In this document: positions 1 to 8,077 of the stretch, piece after piece | Numbering within the stretch: the stretch's first letter is position 1 | How the letters are laid out: each line of letters starts with the position of its first letter | Assembly: GCA_045629005.1 (NCBI GenBank) | Contig: JAZQQJ010000087.1 | Coordinates: forward strand, 1 to 64,000 | Direction: 5' to 3' | DNA from: RGIG3528 sp045629005 | Lineage (GTDB): Bacteria; Bacillota; Clostridia; Lachnospirales; Lachnospiraceae | DNA: 64,000 nt | The notes under the pieces: model-generated | What the model saw: only the letters and a program-made list of their open reading frames with translations | Told to the model about the DNA's origin: nothing | Database searches by the model: none | Translations under genes and position numbers: made by a program

Positions 1-887
1 CCGACTCTTCTTTCAGGGTCGTACTGGTCCATAATAGCGATATGCTTGTCAAGGAGTTCCTCAGTAAAGGTCATGTACTTCATTGTTGTGTAGTACTCAT
101 CCTTTGTGAAGCCTGTAGCTGCGCCCTTATGGTTCCAGTCGGGAACTGTATAGTAGTGAAGTGAAAGTCCGTCCATATAACGGCCCGCAATCTTCATTAC
201 TGTGTCTGTCCATGAATAATCGGCTGCGTTTGCGCCGCATGCAATCTTGTAAATTCTGGGCTTATCAGGATTCTTTGCATCGGGATAATGTCTGACATAT
301 GTCTGGTAACGGCGATACTCATTTGCATAGTACTCAGGTGTCATATTGCCGCCGCAGCCCCAGTTCTCATTGCCTACGCCAAAGAAATTAACTGTCCAGG
401 GGTCTTCGTTTCCGTTTGCCTTACGAAGATCCGCCATAGGTGAAACGCCGTCAAAAGTCATATACTCAACCCACTCGCTCATTTCCTGAACAGTGCCGGA
501 GCCAACATTACCGTTAATGTATGTTTCACATCCAAGCTGTTTGCAAAGCTCAAAGAACTCCTTTGTTCCGAAGCTGTTGTCTTCAAGAACACCGCCCCAG
601 TGGGTGTTAATCATTTTCTTTCTTGTTTCCTTGGGGCCGATACCATCCTTCCAATGGTATTCATCTGCGAAGCATCCGCCCGGCCAGCGAAGTACGGGAA
701 TTTTCATTTCCTTCAGTGCTTCAACAACATCGGAACGCATACCGTTTACGTTAGGAATATCCTTATTGTTTTCGCCGACATATAAGCCCCCGTATATGCA
801 ACGTCCAAGGTGCTCTGAAAAGTGGCCCTGGATTTCTTTGTTGATTTTTCCGAGTTCAACGTTCGGATTGATGTACATCTTTGTCAT
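1..887 (-). CDS. GH51 alpha-L-arabinofuranosidase, C-terminal part missing
   Basis: Removes terminal alpha-L-arabinofuranosyl residues from arabinan and arabinoxylan; GH51 members in Clostridia usually lack a signal peptide and act in the cytoplasm on imported oligosaccharides, and none is seen here. The start ATG has a GGAGGG site seven bases upstream. About 295 codons are visible of a family length near 500, so the window edge cuts the gene. The seen part holds the N-terminal half of the TIM barrel: RWPGGCF near residue 68 and GNENWGCGG near residue 172, whose Glu is the acid/base catalyst in GH51. The nucleophile Glu would lie beyond the edge. It follows the SH3b membrane protein by 17 bases, so co-transcription is possible though no functional link is evident. 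Motif-based identification is firm. Confidence 0.92.
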   Translation of the reverse strand, partial: MTKMYINPNVELGKINKEIQGHFSEHLGRCIYGGLYVGENNKDIPNVNGMRSDVVEALKEMKIPVLRWPGGCFADEYHWKDGIGPKETRKKMINTHWGGVLEDNSFGTKEFFELCKQLGCETYINGNVGSGTVQEMSEWVEYMTFDGVSPMADLRKANGNEDPWTVNFFGVGNENWGCGGNMTPEYYANEYRRYQTYVRHYPDAKNPDKPRIYKIACGANAADYSWTDTVMKIAGRYMDGLSLHYYTVPDWNHKGAATGFTKDEYYTTMKYMTFTEELLDKHIAIMDQYDPERRV

Positions 888-904
888 TTTTTTGCCCTCC
901 GCAA

Positions 905-1936
905 TCATAGTTTCATCATGAGCCGCTTTGCTGCTGCACTCTCTTTGTTGATGTATCTTACTTCACCGTTATTATTGAAACGCACTTCAACGTTGTTGAC
1001 ATCGGCATTGTCAAGGACAACACCCTCTCCAAAGTATTTATGGATTACTACGTCATTGTACTTGAGTCCGTCCAGCATCTTTCTGAGCTCTTCCTTCTCA
1101 CGAACAGCTGCAGCCAAGGCACTCTTTTCTTCCTCAGGCATAGGAGTTGCGTTCATTTCATAATCATCGTCGAACACTTCCTGTTCGTCCTTAACTTCAG
1201 GTTCGTCGACACGTTTTCTTCCGGAATTGCCATAAAGCTTCTTTTCGCGTTCGACAATTTCGGCACGCTCCGTAGCGTTCTTAAGCTTCTTAATCTTTTC
1301 ATCAGCTTCTGCAGACGATTTTGTAGAATTCTTTCTGAAGAAAACATAGTATAACAAAGCAATAATGACAAGAATAAGGAATATAATCAATACTGCGACA
1401 GCAGGTGATACCCCGCTCTTCTCGGGCTTCTCCGGCATCGGAGTCGGCGAGGGTGTAGGAATCGGCGTGTTCGTAGGTGACGGTGTGGGTGTCGGTGTGC
1501 ACGTCGGAATCGGTGATGGCGTAGGTGTAGGAATGTTTACGGCCTTCTCACCGGTGAGTTTTGTGTAGCCTGCATAAACATAGCCATGGAACTCAACTCC
1601 GTCATCCGTCCATCTTATTTCGTACCATTCTCCGCCGTTTGAGGCCTTACCTGTAGAAAAGCCCGCAACCTTGTCGCCCTTGTGGAGGACAACATATTCG
1701 TCGTTATACTTAAGTCGCTCGAAGCTCGTACCTCTTCCCACACGAACATTAAGATTCTCTGTGACAACTTCTACCTCAAAAGCTTCTATTCCTTCAGTTT
1801 CGGCAGTAAGTTCGAACGTCGGAAGAATTTCCGCTTTAGCAGGCCTTGGCATAACAATCCCGGTAAGAACCGTCGCCGCCAAAACAGCAATCAACGCTTT
1901 GTTTAATATATTGTGAAAAAGTCTCTGTTTCCTCAT
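905..1936 (-). CDS. Membrane-anchored SH3b protein with PcrA-type C-terminal tail
   Basis: A single-pass membrane protein of unknown function. In order it shows a signal peptide (1-35, ending AKA), a bacterial SH3 domain (about 55-128, with LNVRVGRGTSFERL and GYVYAGY), a Pro/Thr-rich linker (136-170), a transmembrane helix (179-200), a charged coiled stretch, and a C-terminal domain (293-343) with HKYFGEGVV. That last domain resembles the Tudor-like tail of UvrD/PcrA helicases, including the one at 43976 in this window. The SH3b part should face the wall and the tail the cytoplasm. I chose the ATG at 1936, preceded by AAAGG at seven bases; a longer frame starts at 1960 without a binding site and would spoil the signal peptide. 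The 3' neighbour is the arabinofuranosidase; the 5' neighbour is an ATPase. Confidence 0.7.
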   Translation of the reverse strand: MRKQRLFHNILNKALIAVLAATVLTGIVMPRPAKAEILPTFELTAETEGIEAFEVEVVTENLNVRVGRGTSFERLKYNDEYVVLHKGDKVAGFSTGKASNGGEWYEIRWTDDGVEFHGYVYAGYTKLTGEKAVNIPTPTPSPIPTCTPTPTPSPTNTPIPTPSPTPMPEKPEKSGVSPAVAVLIIFLILVIIALLYYVFFRKNSTKSSAEADEKIKKLKNATERAEIVEREKKLYGNSGRKRVDEPEVKDEQEVFDDDYEMNATPMPEEEKSALAAAVREKEELRKMLDGLKYNDVVIHKYFGEGVVLDNADVNNVEVRFNNNGEVRYINKESAAAKRLMMKL

Positions 1937-1949
1937 ATCCTGACCTTTC

Positions 1950-3311
1950 TCAAAATTCATCCATGTTTATCAGTTTGATATTATACTTTTCTGCTTCACA
2001 TTTCAACTCAATATTGAATCCGGACTTTGCAAAAATATACGTTTCTGCATTTTCTATTCCTGCAAGGCGAAGAAGTTCCGTAAAATGGTCCAGTTCTTCC
2101 TTGGTAACAGGCATATCGGAGAATGTACAGAACCCTGCCAGCTTGTCGCCGTCATCATTTCCCGCAACAATATCAATATCACCTGTTTTTCCGTGCCAGC
2201 TGCCCCAGTTGTCATAGTTATGCTCAAGCTTATTCATTTCTGAAGAAAGTTTCATGAATTCAAGGCATATGCCTGCGAAGCGTTCCCTCATAAATTCTTC
2301 AAAGCTTACCAGTACGCGTTCAAAGTATACTTCCTGCCCTCTTCCCTGTTCGATAAGGGAAACATTGGGAAAAACATAGCGATACCAGAATTTCAGCAGG
2401 CTGTCCTTAATAGTATACATGCCTTTTTTGACGTTTTCGTGTTCGCCCGTCTCATACGAAAAGACCTTTTCGACAACGTCAAGCTCAATGAGGTTTTTGA
2501 TATAAACGCTTATTTTGGCTCTTGAGAAGCCCGTTCTCGCATAAATATCATTCAGCTTGCACAATCCGCCCGCCATAGAAGCAAGTATGGCATTATATGC
2601 AGGCAGTTCACGCAATTCCGTTTTAAGGAAGTTTTCAGCCTCCTTGTAAAGCGGTGCCCGTTTGTCGAGAAACAGTTCTGTTATGTTTTCACGCAGGTCC
2701 TTCTTGGGATTCCAATAATCCAAAAGTCCGGGAACTCCTCCAAAAACAGCCCATGCGTAAATCGTATTCTCTATGCTCATCGAAGGGAAACGCTCAGCCG
2801 TTTCCATAAAGCTGAATTCACTGAGTTTGGTAATACCGGACAGAGCGCGTGCAAGGACACCCATATCGGATACCATCGTATTTTCAACCCAGTTGACCGA
2901 TGAACTCAGGAACAAAAACATGACACGCCCCGAAAGTACTTCATCCGAAAGGATCGAAAGAAGTGCACTTTTAAACGTGTCACCATATTTGATAATATAC
3001 TGAAACTCATCGAAAACTATAATAGTCTTCGCTTCTTCATTTGCTTCAATACGATTTTTAAGAGCGCGATAAACGCTGAAAGAGAGATTCTCTTCAAAGA
3101 TAAAGCCGAGTTCCTCACAAAGTTTCAGCGTCTGCTCACGTTCACTGAGTTCCCTCGCACAGTAATAAAACGCAGGCTTACCGGAAATAAATTCGGAAGC
3201 CAACGCCGTTTTACCTATTCCATAACGTCCGTATACGACAAGAGCAGAGCTTTTCTCACTGTTGTAGACGTCCTGCAGAAGTTTTAATTCTGTTTTTCTC
3301 CCCAATAACAT
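1950..3311 (-). CDS. AAA+ ATPase, archaeal-type ATPase_2/DUF234 family
   Basis: Belongs to the family of stand-alone ATPases with an N-terminal P-loop domain, a winged-helix middle and a DUF234 C-terminus that resembles restriction-type nucleases. Seen: Walker A GRYGIGKT at 28-35, Walker B IIVFDEFQYI near residue 100, a helix-turn-helix-like stretch (LNDIYARTGFSRAKISVYI) in the middle, and GDIDIVAGNDDGDKLAGF near the C-terminus, compatible with a PD-(D/E)XK core. Cellular role is unknown for the family. The ATG at 3311 has GGAG at six bases; a TTG four codons upstream would leave the GGAG inside the gene. It lies 17 bases after argS and just before the SH3b protein, whose ATG starts 13 bases beyond its stop, so the three may share a transcript. 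Confidence 0.8.
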   Translation of the reverse strand: MLLGRKTELKLLQDVYNSEKSSALVVYGRYGIGKTALASEFISGKPAFYYCARELSEREQTLKLCEELGFIFEENLSFSVYRALKNRIEANEEAKTIIVFDEFQYIIKYGDTFKSALLSILSDEVLSGRVMFLFLSSSVNWVENTMVSDMGVLARALSGITKLSEFSFMETAERFPSMSIENTIYAWAVFGGVPGLLDYWNPKKDLRENITELFLDKRAPLYKEAENFLKTELRELPAYNAILASMAGGLCKLNDIYARTGFSRAKISVYIKNLIELDVVEKVFSYETGEHENVKKGMYTIKDSLLKFWYRYVFPNVSLIEQGRGQEVYFERVLVSFEEFMRERFAGICLEFMKLSSEMNKLEHNYDNWGSWHGKTGDIDIVAGNDDGDKLAGFCTFSDMPVTKEELDHFTELLRLAGIENAETYIFAKSGFNIELKCEAEKYNIKLINMDEF

Positions 3312-3328
3312 CGTTTTCTCCAAAAATG

Positions 3329-5095
3329 TTACATGCGGTCGGGTGCAGAGAAACCAAGCATATCAATGCCTGCCTCAAGTACTCCCTTTGTCAGTTTCAA
3401 AAGTTCGATGTAGCCTGCCTGCTTCTCTTTGTTTTCCTCAGACAAAATCTTTGTCTCATGATAGAAGCTGTTAAATACATCAGCAAGCTCATAAATAAAA
3501 GCACAAACTCTGTGAGGAGCAATGTCCTCAAACGCACCCTGAACCATATCCTGGAACTTGGAAAGCTGGAGCATCAGTGCCTTTTCAGAAGCGGACTCAA
3601 ATTTATTAATTGTCCTGTTCTGTGAATCTCCGCCGTTTTCAGCATATTTTGCAAGAATAGACTTAATACGTACGATTGTATAAAGGATGTAAGGGCCTGT
3701 ATTTCCTTCAAAAGATGTGAATCTCTCAATATCAAAGCAGTAGTCCTTTGTTGCCTGATTGGAAAGATCGCCGTATTTAAGGGCTGCAAGACCTACTATC
3801 TTAGCTGTTTCTCTTGCCTGTTCTTCTGTTTCCTCACGATTTTCCATAATGCGGTTAAATACTGCATCATTTACATCCGCAATGAGTCTTTCGAGACGAA
3901 GTACTCCGCCCTCTCTTGTTTTAAAGGGCTTTCCGTCTTTTCCGTTCATTGTACCGTTTCCGAGGAAGAAAAGCTCCGTCTCGGGGCGTACATATCCTGC
4001 TTTACGTGCTGCACGGAAAACCTGAAGGAAATGAAGGTCCTGTCTCTTGTCAACGACATAAATTACTTTGTCGGGATGATAGTCTCTCTCTCGCTGTATA
4101 AGTGTTGCAATATCTGTTGTTTCGTAAATGGCAGCACCGTCTCTTTTTCTTACGATGCAGGGAGGATAATCCTTCTTGTCATCAGGCTCCGCGATGTCAA
4201 CGACAAGTGCTCCCTGGCTTTCATGAGCAATGCCTCTCTCTTCCATGTCCTTAAGCATAGGAGCAACAAAAGGATCCGCATCACTTTCGCCATTCCAAAG
4301 GTCGAAATGAACGTCAAGATTATCATAATTCTTTCTGAGGTCAACCTTGGAAATATCAAGGAAATTCTTCCAAAGTGCAGTGTATGCCTTATCCCCGCTT
4401 TGAAGCTTAACCGTTGCCTCATGACAACGTGCGGCGAATTCCTCATCCACCTTCATACGTGCACTTGCTTCAGGATAAATCTCTTCAAGTTCCGCAATCG
4501 TGCAGGAAGGCTCATCAGGATATTCACCATCAAAGGTCGGGTCGAAATACGGAAGATTCGGCTTTCTGTCCTTAATTCCTTCAATAACTTCACCCATCTG
4601 AAGTCCCCAGTCGCCAAGGTGTGCATCACCTATAACGTTATGACCGGCATATCTGCTGATTCGCTTAACACTTTCACCAATAATAGCCGGACGGAGATGT
4701 CCTACGTGAAGGGGCTTCGCAACATTAGCCCCACCATAATCGATGATAATTGTCATCGGCTTTTCCGGAGCTTCTACACCGAACTTTTCGGTGTTTTTCA
4801 TCTCATCTACATATTTTGCAAGGAATGTGCCATTGATTTTAATATTGATAAAGCCCGGCATAACAGCTTCAACAGACTCAAAAGCTTCGTTACCGCTTAA
4901 CTTTTCAACAACTTCATTCGCAATCTGAATAGGAGCTTTTTTATACTCTTTTGCAGCTGCCATAGCACCGTTGCACTGATAATCGGCCAAGTCGGGTCTG
5001 TTGGAAAAGCTTGCTTTTCCATAGTCTTCCTTGTACCCGCATTCAACAAATGCAGCCTTTAAAATTTCTGATATTGTGTCTACTAATTTCTTCAT
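3329..5095 (-). CDS. argS: Arginyl-tRNA synthetase
   Basis: Charges tRNA-Arg with arginine in the cytoplasm. Class I synthetase signature HVGHLRP near residue 124 (the HIGH box), an N-terminal additional domain typical of ArgS (1-85), and a C-terminal DALR anticodon-binding domain ending DMLGFSAPDRM. Length 588 aa is normal. The ATG at 5095 has GAGG about five bases upstream; an in-frame TTG at 5164 gives 23 more residues unlike any ArgS. A promoter is placed at 5147-5174, and no T-box motif was found in the leader. The ATPase and SH3b genes follow closely downstream. Confidence 0.97.
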   Translation of the reverse strand: MKKLVDTISEILKAAFVECGYKEDYGKASFSNRPDLADYQCNGAMAAAKEYKKAPIQIANEVVEKLSGNEAFESVEAVMPGFINIKINGTFLAKYVDEMKNTEKFGVEAPEKPMTIIIDYGGANVAKPLHVGHLRPAIIGESVKRISRYAGHNVIGDAHLGDWGLQMGEVIEGIKDRKPNLPYFDPTFDGEYPDEPSCTIAELEEIYPEASARMKVDEEFAARCHEATVKLQSGDKAYTALWKNFLDISKVDLRKNYDNLDVHFDLWNGESDADPFVAPMLKDMEERGIAHESQGALVVDIAEPDDKKDYPPCIVRKRDGAAIYETTDIATLIQRERDYHPDKVIYVVDKRQDLHFLQVFRAARKAGYVRPETELFFLGNGTMNGKDGKPFKTREGGVLRLERLIADVNDAVFNRIMENREETEEQARETAKIVGLAALKYGDLSNQATKDYCFDIERFTSFEGNTGPYILYTIVRIKSILAKYAENGGDSQNRTINKFESASEKALMLQLSKFQDMVQGAFEDIAPHRVCAFIYELADVFNSFYHETKILSEENKEKQAGYIELLKLTKGVLEAGIDMLGFSAPDRM

Positions 5096-5146
5096 AAAAT
5101 CCTCACTTAAATCCCGATTTAACAAACCTTCAAATACTTTACCACG

Positions 5147-5174
5147 TCTATAATTAAAGCGCAAGCCCTGTCAC
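5147..5174 (-). promoter_or_regulatory. Probable argS promoter
   Basis: Reading the minus strand, GTGACA (5174-5169) is 16 bases from TATAGA (5152-5147). A second, weaker pair TTGCGC-17-TAAAGT lies a few bases further downstream. Both would give a leader of roughly 40-55 bases before the argS ATG. Confidence 0.5.
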
Positions 5175-5201
5175 AATTTTATGAAATAAAAATGCGACTA
5201 T

Positions 5202-5232
5202 GTCAGTATTTTTTCGAAGAAAAAATACTGAC
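5202..5232. repeat. Perfect 14-bp hairpin in the gene-free region
   Basis: Two perfect 14-base arms, GTCAGTATTTTTTC and its complement, enclose GAA. It stands just upstream of the argS promoter. The T-runs are inside the stem rather than after it, so it is not a standard terminator. It is followed by a second, weaker hairpin (GCTCAC/GTGAGC, about 5234-5262). It could protect transcript ends or be part of the repeat region that follows. Confidence 0.6.
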
Positions 5233-5274
5233 GGCATGATAACGCTCACCTGTGAGCCATGCTTTATCCTGACC

Positions 5275-5303
5275 GGTAAAAAACAGGTTTCCGGGCTTTT
5301 ACC
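5275..5303. repeat. Dispersed GGTAAAA...TTTTACC element, copy 1
   Basis: A 29-bp element with arms GGTAAAA and TTTTACC around a CCGGG-containing core. Related copies stand at 5959-5986 and 43815-43841, each at the edge of an array of dyad repeats. This is a sequence observation; no named family was recognised. Confidence 0.55.
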
Positions 5304-5344
5304 AGTTTGACTTGCCTTATCCCAGCTGTCAACCCCTACTAACC

Positions 5345-5772
5345 TTACATATTTCGCCTATTTTTCTCGTTTTCTGTAACTTTTCCTCTCGCCAACCCAT
5401 GCCACCCTTACATATTTAGCCTATTTTTCTCATTTTCTGTAACTTTTTAACGCTTACGCAGCCGCAAGGTTACATATTTGGCTTGTTTTCCGCATTTTCT
5501 GTAACTATTTTACGCTTACCCAGCCGCAAGGTTACATATTGGGCTTGTTTTTGCCGTTTTCTGTATCTTTTTTACGCTTACCCAGCTGCAAGGTTACATA
5601 TTGGGCTTGTTTTCCGCATTTTCTGTAATGTTTCCTCTCGCTAACCCATGCTCTCATTACATATTTTGCATATTTTTCTCGTTTTCTGTAATGTTTGCAC
5701 ATGCCAGCCCACGCTAACCTTACATATTTTGCATGTTTTTCTCGAATTTAGTAATGTTTGCACAAGCCAGCC
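5345..5772. repeat. Seven tandem 62-63 bp dyad repeats
   Basis: Units start at 5345, 5408, 5470, 5532, 5594, 5657 and 5720 (spacings 63, 62, 62, 62, 63, 63). Each unit opens with TTACATATT and about 30 bases later reaches TTTTCTGTAA or a close variant; units 3 and 4 open with GTTACAT and unit 3 closes with TGTAAC, so each unit is a dyad. The rest of each unit varies around CGCTNACCCAGCC. The period is close to six helical turns. No convincing gene runs through it: short open frames on both strands only mirror the repeat. Confidence 0.85.
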
Positions 5773-5802
5773 GAATAATTCCAACTCCCGACATAAGTTT
5801 TG

Positions 5803-5936
5803 TTGGTATCCCTGGTGGTTACCAGGGGAATTCTTAATTCCCCCTTGATTACCCACCAGCATGTGTCGAGAAGTCTGTCAATGGGCGCAAAGCGCCCCAG
5901 AAGGGGTTCCATTGACTTACTACGAGACACATGCTC
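5803..5936. repeat. Cluster of nested hairpins between the two arrays
   Basis: Three structures follow one another. CCCTGGT (5810-5816) pairs with ACCAGGG (5821-5827). GGGGAATT (5825-5832) pairs with AATTCCCC (5836-5843). A larger cruciform pairs GCATGTGTC (5859-5867) with GACACATGC (5926-5934) and GTCAATGG (5877-5884) with CCATTGAC (5909-5916), around an inner GGGCGC-AAA-GCGCCC stem. It could be a structured RNA or a small non-autonomous palindromic element; I cannot name a family. Confidence 0.55.
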
Positions 5937-5958
5937 CCTATCGTTTTCAATCCGTTAC

Positions 5959-5986
5959 GGATAAAAAAACTTTCCGGGCTTTTACC
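5959..5986. repeat. Dispersed GGTAAAA...TTTTACC-type element, copy 2
   Basis: Closely similar to 5275-5303: an A-run, then CTTTCCGGGCTTTTACC. It sits directly before the 52-bp array. Confidence 0.5.
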
Positions 5987-6012
5987 CTTGTTTCTACAAT
6001 TTTACTATTTTC

Positions 6013-6302
6013 AATGGTAACAGTTCAAAGGTTTTACCATTGTTTCTTCACTTTTACTTATTTCAATGGTAACGGTTCAAAAGCTTTACCATTGTTTCTT
6101 CACTTTTACTTATTTCAATGGTAACAGTTCAAAGGCTTTACCATTGTTTCTTCACTTTTACTTATTTCAATGGTAACGGTTCAAAAAGGTTTACCATCAT
6201 TTCTTCGCTTTTACTCTTTTCAATGGTAACGGCTCAAATGTTGTACCATCATTTCTTCCCTTTTACTATTTTCAATGGTAACGGCTCAAAAACTGTACCA
6301 TC
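6013..6302. repeat. Six tandem 52-53 bp dyad repeats
   Basis: Units start at 6013, 6065, 6117, 6169, 6222 and 6274 (spacings 52, 52, 52, 53, 52). Each holds a 29-30 bp dyad beginning AATGGTAAC and ending TTACCATT or TACCATC, separated by a T-rich linker of about 23 bases that is itself repeated (variants of TTTCTTCACTTTTACT). The period is close to five helical turns. Since the linkers are also near-identical, this is not a CRISPR array. A diverged relative lies at 43631-43845. Confidence 0.85.
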
Positions 6303-6361
6303 AGTTTTACAATATTCATCAAAAAAGAAGGTAATTACGGAGTTTCATCTAACTCAAGCAA

Positions 6362-6426
6362 AAATAAAAGGGCCGGCATGGTTGATAGGTACCCGAAATC
6401 CCGGGCACATATCAAGTTCACGCCGA
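6362..6426 (-). terminator. Possible terminator after the NSS symporter gene
   Basis: On the minus strand CGGC...TTGATA pairs with TATCAA...GCCG around an inner CCCGGG/CGGG stem, and is followed by CCCTTTTATTTTT. Pairing is imperfect, so this is tentative. The stretch from here to the stop at 6481 holds nothing else I can name. Confidence 0.4.
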
Positions 6427-6480
6427 CCTTGAAATATAAATTGGTCAAATATTATTCAAACAATCAGTAGCGATTAATGT

Positions 6481-7857
6481 TTACTTGAGAACGCTCATAA
6501 CAAGAACAACAATAATGATTAAAGGAAGTACAAATCTGAAATAAGGCTTAAGCCATTTGCCCATCTTTATTCCCTTACCGGTGTTCATTTCCTCGTCAAA
6601 AGCATCATAACCGATGCCGAACTTATGTCCGCAGAAAAGAACGTAAATAAGGCTGCCCACAGGAAGAAGAACATTTGAAACAATGTAATCTTCCAAATCC
6701 ATAAAGCCCTTGCCGGCAATTGTTACCGAGCTCCAAACGTTGTTTCCGAGTATTGCGGGAAGTGCAAGAACGCACATGAGCACGATGTTTATGATTGAAA
6801 CCTGTCTTCTGTTAAGCTTTGTAAGCTCAAGCCAGAAGGAAACGATGTTTTCAAATACAGCAATAACTGTGGAAAGTGCTGCGAAAATCATAAACAGGAA
6901 GAAAAGCGCACCTATGATTCTGCCGCCCTTCATATTGTTGAAAATGGACGAAAGTGTTGTAAACAGGAAGCCCGCGCCTACAGAACCGGCGTCTTCGACA
7001 GTCTTTCCACCGTTAAATGTGAAGCATGCGGGGAAAATGATAACACCGCTCATAAGAGCAACAAAAGTATCAAGGCTGATGATAGTAATTGCTTCACCTG
7101 TAAGTCTTCTGCTCTTGTCGATGTAGCTACCGAAGATAGCAATTGAACCGATACCAAGGCTCAATGTGAAGAAAGCCTGTCCGAGAGCAGCGGAAGTAAC
7201 CGTCCAGAAACCATATTCCTTAAAACCGTCAAGCGAAGGAACAAGATAGAATTTCATGCCCGCACCTGCGTTTGAAAGTGTAAGGGAATAGATTGCAAGG
7301 AAAAGCATAAGAGCAAGAAGAGAAACCATCATTACCTTTGTAATCTTCTCAACACCCTTCTGAAGGCCAAGGGAGCAAATAAGGAAACAAAGTGCAATAA
7401 CACCAAAGGTGAAACCGATATTAATGCCCGGATCGGATACAATACCGCCAAAAACATTTCCAAGTTCATCGGCTGTCTTATATTCAAGAATCGAGCCGCT
7501 GACATACTTAACAAAATAAATAACCATCCAGCCGGAAATGCATGTATAGAACATCATAAGAAGATAGTTGCCGGCAATACCGAGGTATTTTGTCAGATGC
7601 CACTTCTGACCTTTCTTTTCAAGTACATCAAATGACGATGCAATACTTCTCTGGCTCTTTCTTCCGACAGAAAGCTCTGCAAGCATAACAGGCAGACCAA
7701 GAAGAATCAGGAATAAAATGTAGATAAGAACAAATGCCGAACCACCGTAAGCACCTGTCCAAATGGGGAAACGATAAACGTTGCCGAGGCCGATGGCACA
7801 GCCTGCTGATATCAAAATAAAACCAAGTCTCGAAGAGAACTTTTCTCTTTCCTTCAT
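6481..7857 (-). CDS. Neurotransmitter:sodium symporter (NSS/SNF) family transporter
   Basis: A polytopic inner-membrane carrier that couples Na+ entry to uptake of an amino acid or related compound; substrate cannot be read from sequence. The N-terminus carries the family signature GNVYRFPIWTGAYGGSAF (about 25-42), equivalent to the sodium-site helix TM1 of LeuT. About 11-12 hydrophobic segments follow over 458 residues, short for animal members but usual for bacterial ones. ATG at 7857 with GGAGGG four bases upstream; a TTG four codons earlier is less likely. Monocistronic: repeats lie downstream and a divergent repressor gene lies upstream. Confidence 0.9.
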   Translation of the reverse strand: MKEREKFSSRLGFILISAGCAIGLGNVYRFPIWTGAYGGSAFVLIYILFLILLGLPVMLAELSVGRKSQRSIASSFDVLEKKGQKWHLTKYLGIAGNYLLMMFYTCISGWMVIYFVKYVSGSILEYKTADELGNVFGGIVSDPGINIGFTFGVIALCFLICSLGLQKGVEKITKVMMVSLLALMLFLAIYSLTLSNAGAGMKFYLVPSLDGFKEYGFWTVTSAALGQAFFTLSLGIGSIAIFGSYIDKSRRLTGEAITIISLDTFVALMSGVIIFPACFTFNGGKTVEDAGSVGAGFLFTTLSSIFNNMKGGRIIGALFFLFMIFAALSTVIAVFENIVSFWLELTKLNRRQVSIINIVLMCVLALPAILGNNVWSSVTIAGKGFMDLEDYIVSNVLLPVGSLIYVLFCGHKFGIGYDAFDEEMNTGKGIKMGKWLKPYFRFVLPLIIIVVLVMSVLK

Positions 7858-7998
7858 AAAACCCTCCAATATACTTTCTTTGTCGTTTCAACGCTTTAAA
7901 GTGCAAAACAACATTCAATTTTTACCACAAAAATAATGATTTGTCTACCCCGAACTGCACGCAAGGTTAGGTTCATATGTTACTCTACGAAAAAAGCA

Positions 7999-8027
7999 TT
8001 GCAAAATTCCATAAAATATAGTATCAT
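7999..8027 (+). promoter_or_regulatory. Promoter of the S24 repressor / DNA-repair operon
   Basis: TTGCAA (7999-8004), 17 bases, TATCAT (8022-8027). The predicted start of transcription, near 8034, falls inside the dyad at 8031-8062. Confidence 0.6.
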
Positions 8028-8030
8028 TCT

Positions 8031-8062
8031 ATTACAAATAGATTATTCCCATTGTAAATAGA
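8031..8062 (+). promoter_or_regulatory. Candidate operator: repeated/dyad site
   Basis: ATTACAAATAGA (8031-8042) and ATTGTAAATAGA (8051-8062) are near-identical direct repeats 20 bases apart, and TTACAA/TTGTAA also form an inverted pair. The site overlaps the expected transcription start and lies just before the ribosome binding site, where bound repressor would block transcription. Binding by the adjacent S24 repressor is inference. Confidence 0.45.
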
Positions 8063-8077
8063 CATTCGGAGGTCAAA

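Noticed and set aside
4031..4900. 289-codon plus-strand open frame opposite argS
   Set aside because: Lies wholly within the conserved argS gene and has a non-protein-like composition.
5096..5200. T-box leader for argS
   Set aside because: No T-box consensus (GGUGGUACCGCG type) or specifier-like stem and terminator was found; the leader is short.
5345..6302. Regularly spaced repeats that could suggest a CRISPR array
   Set aside because: The stretches between dyads are themselves near-identical copies, not unique spacers, and no cas genes are present.
5641..6432. Short open frames with repeated residues (for example KICKIC on the minus strand, FNGNGSK on the plus strand)
   Set aside because: They translate the DNA repeats, change frame where the period is not a multiple of three, and have no ribosome binding sites.
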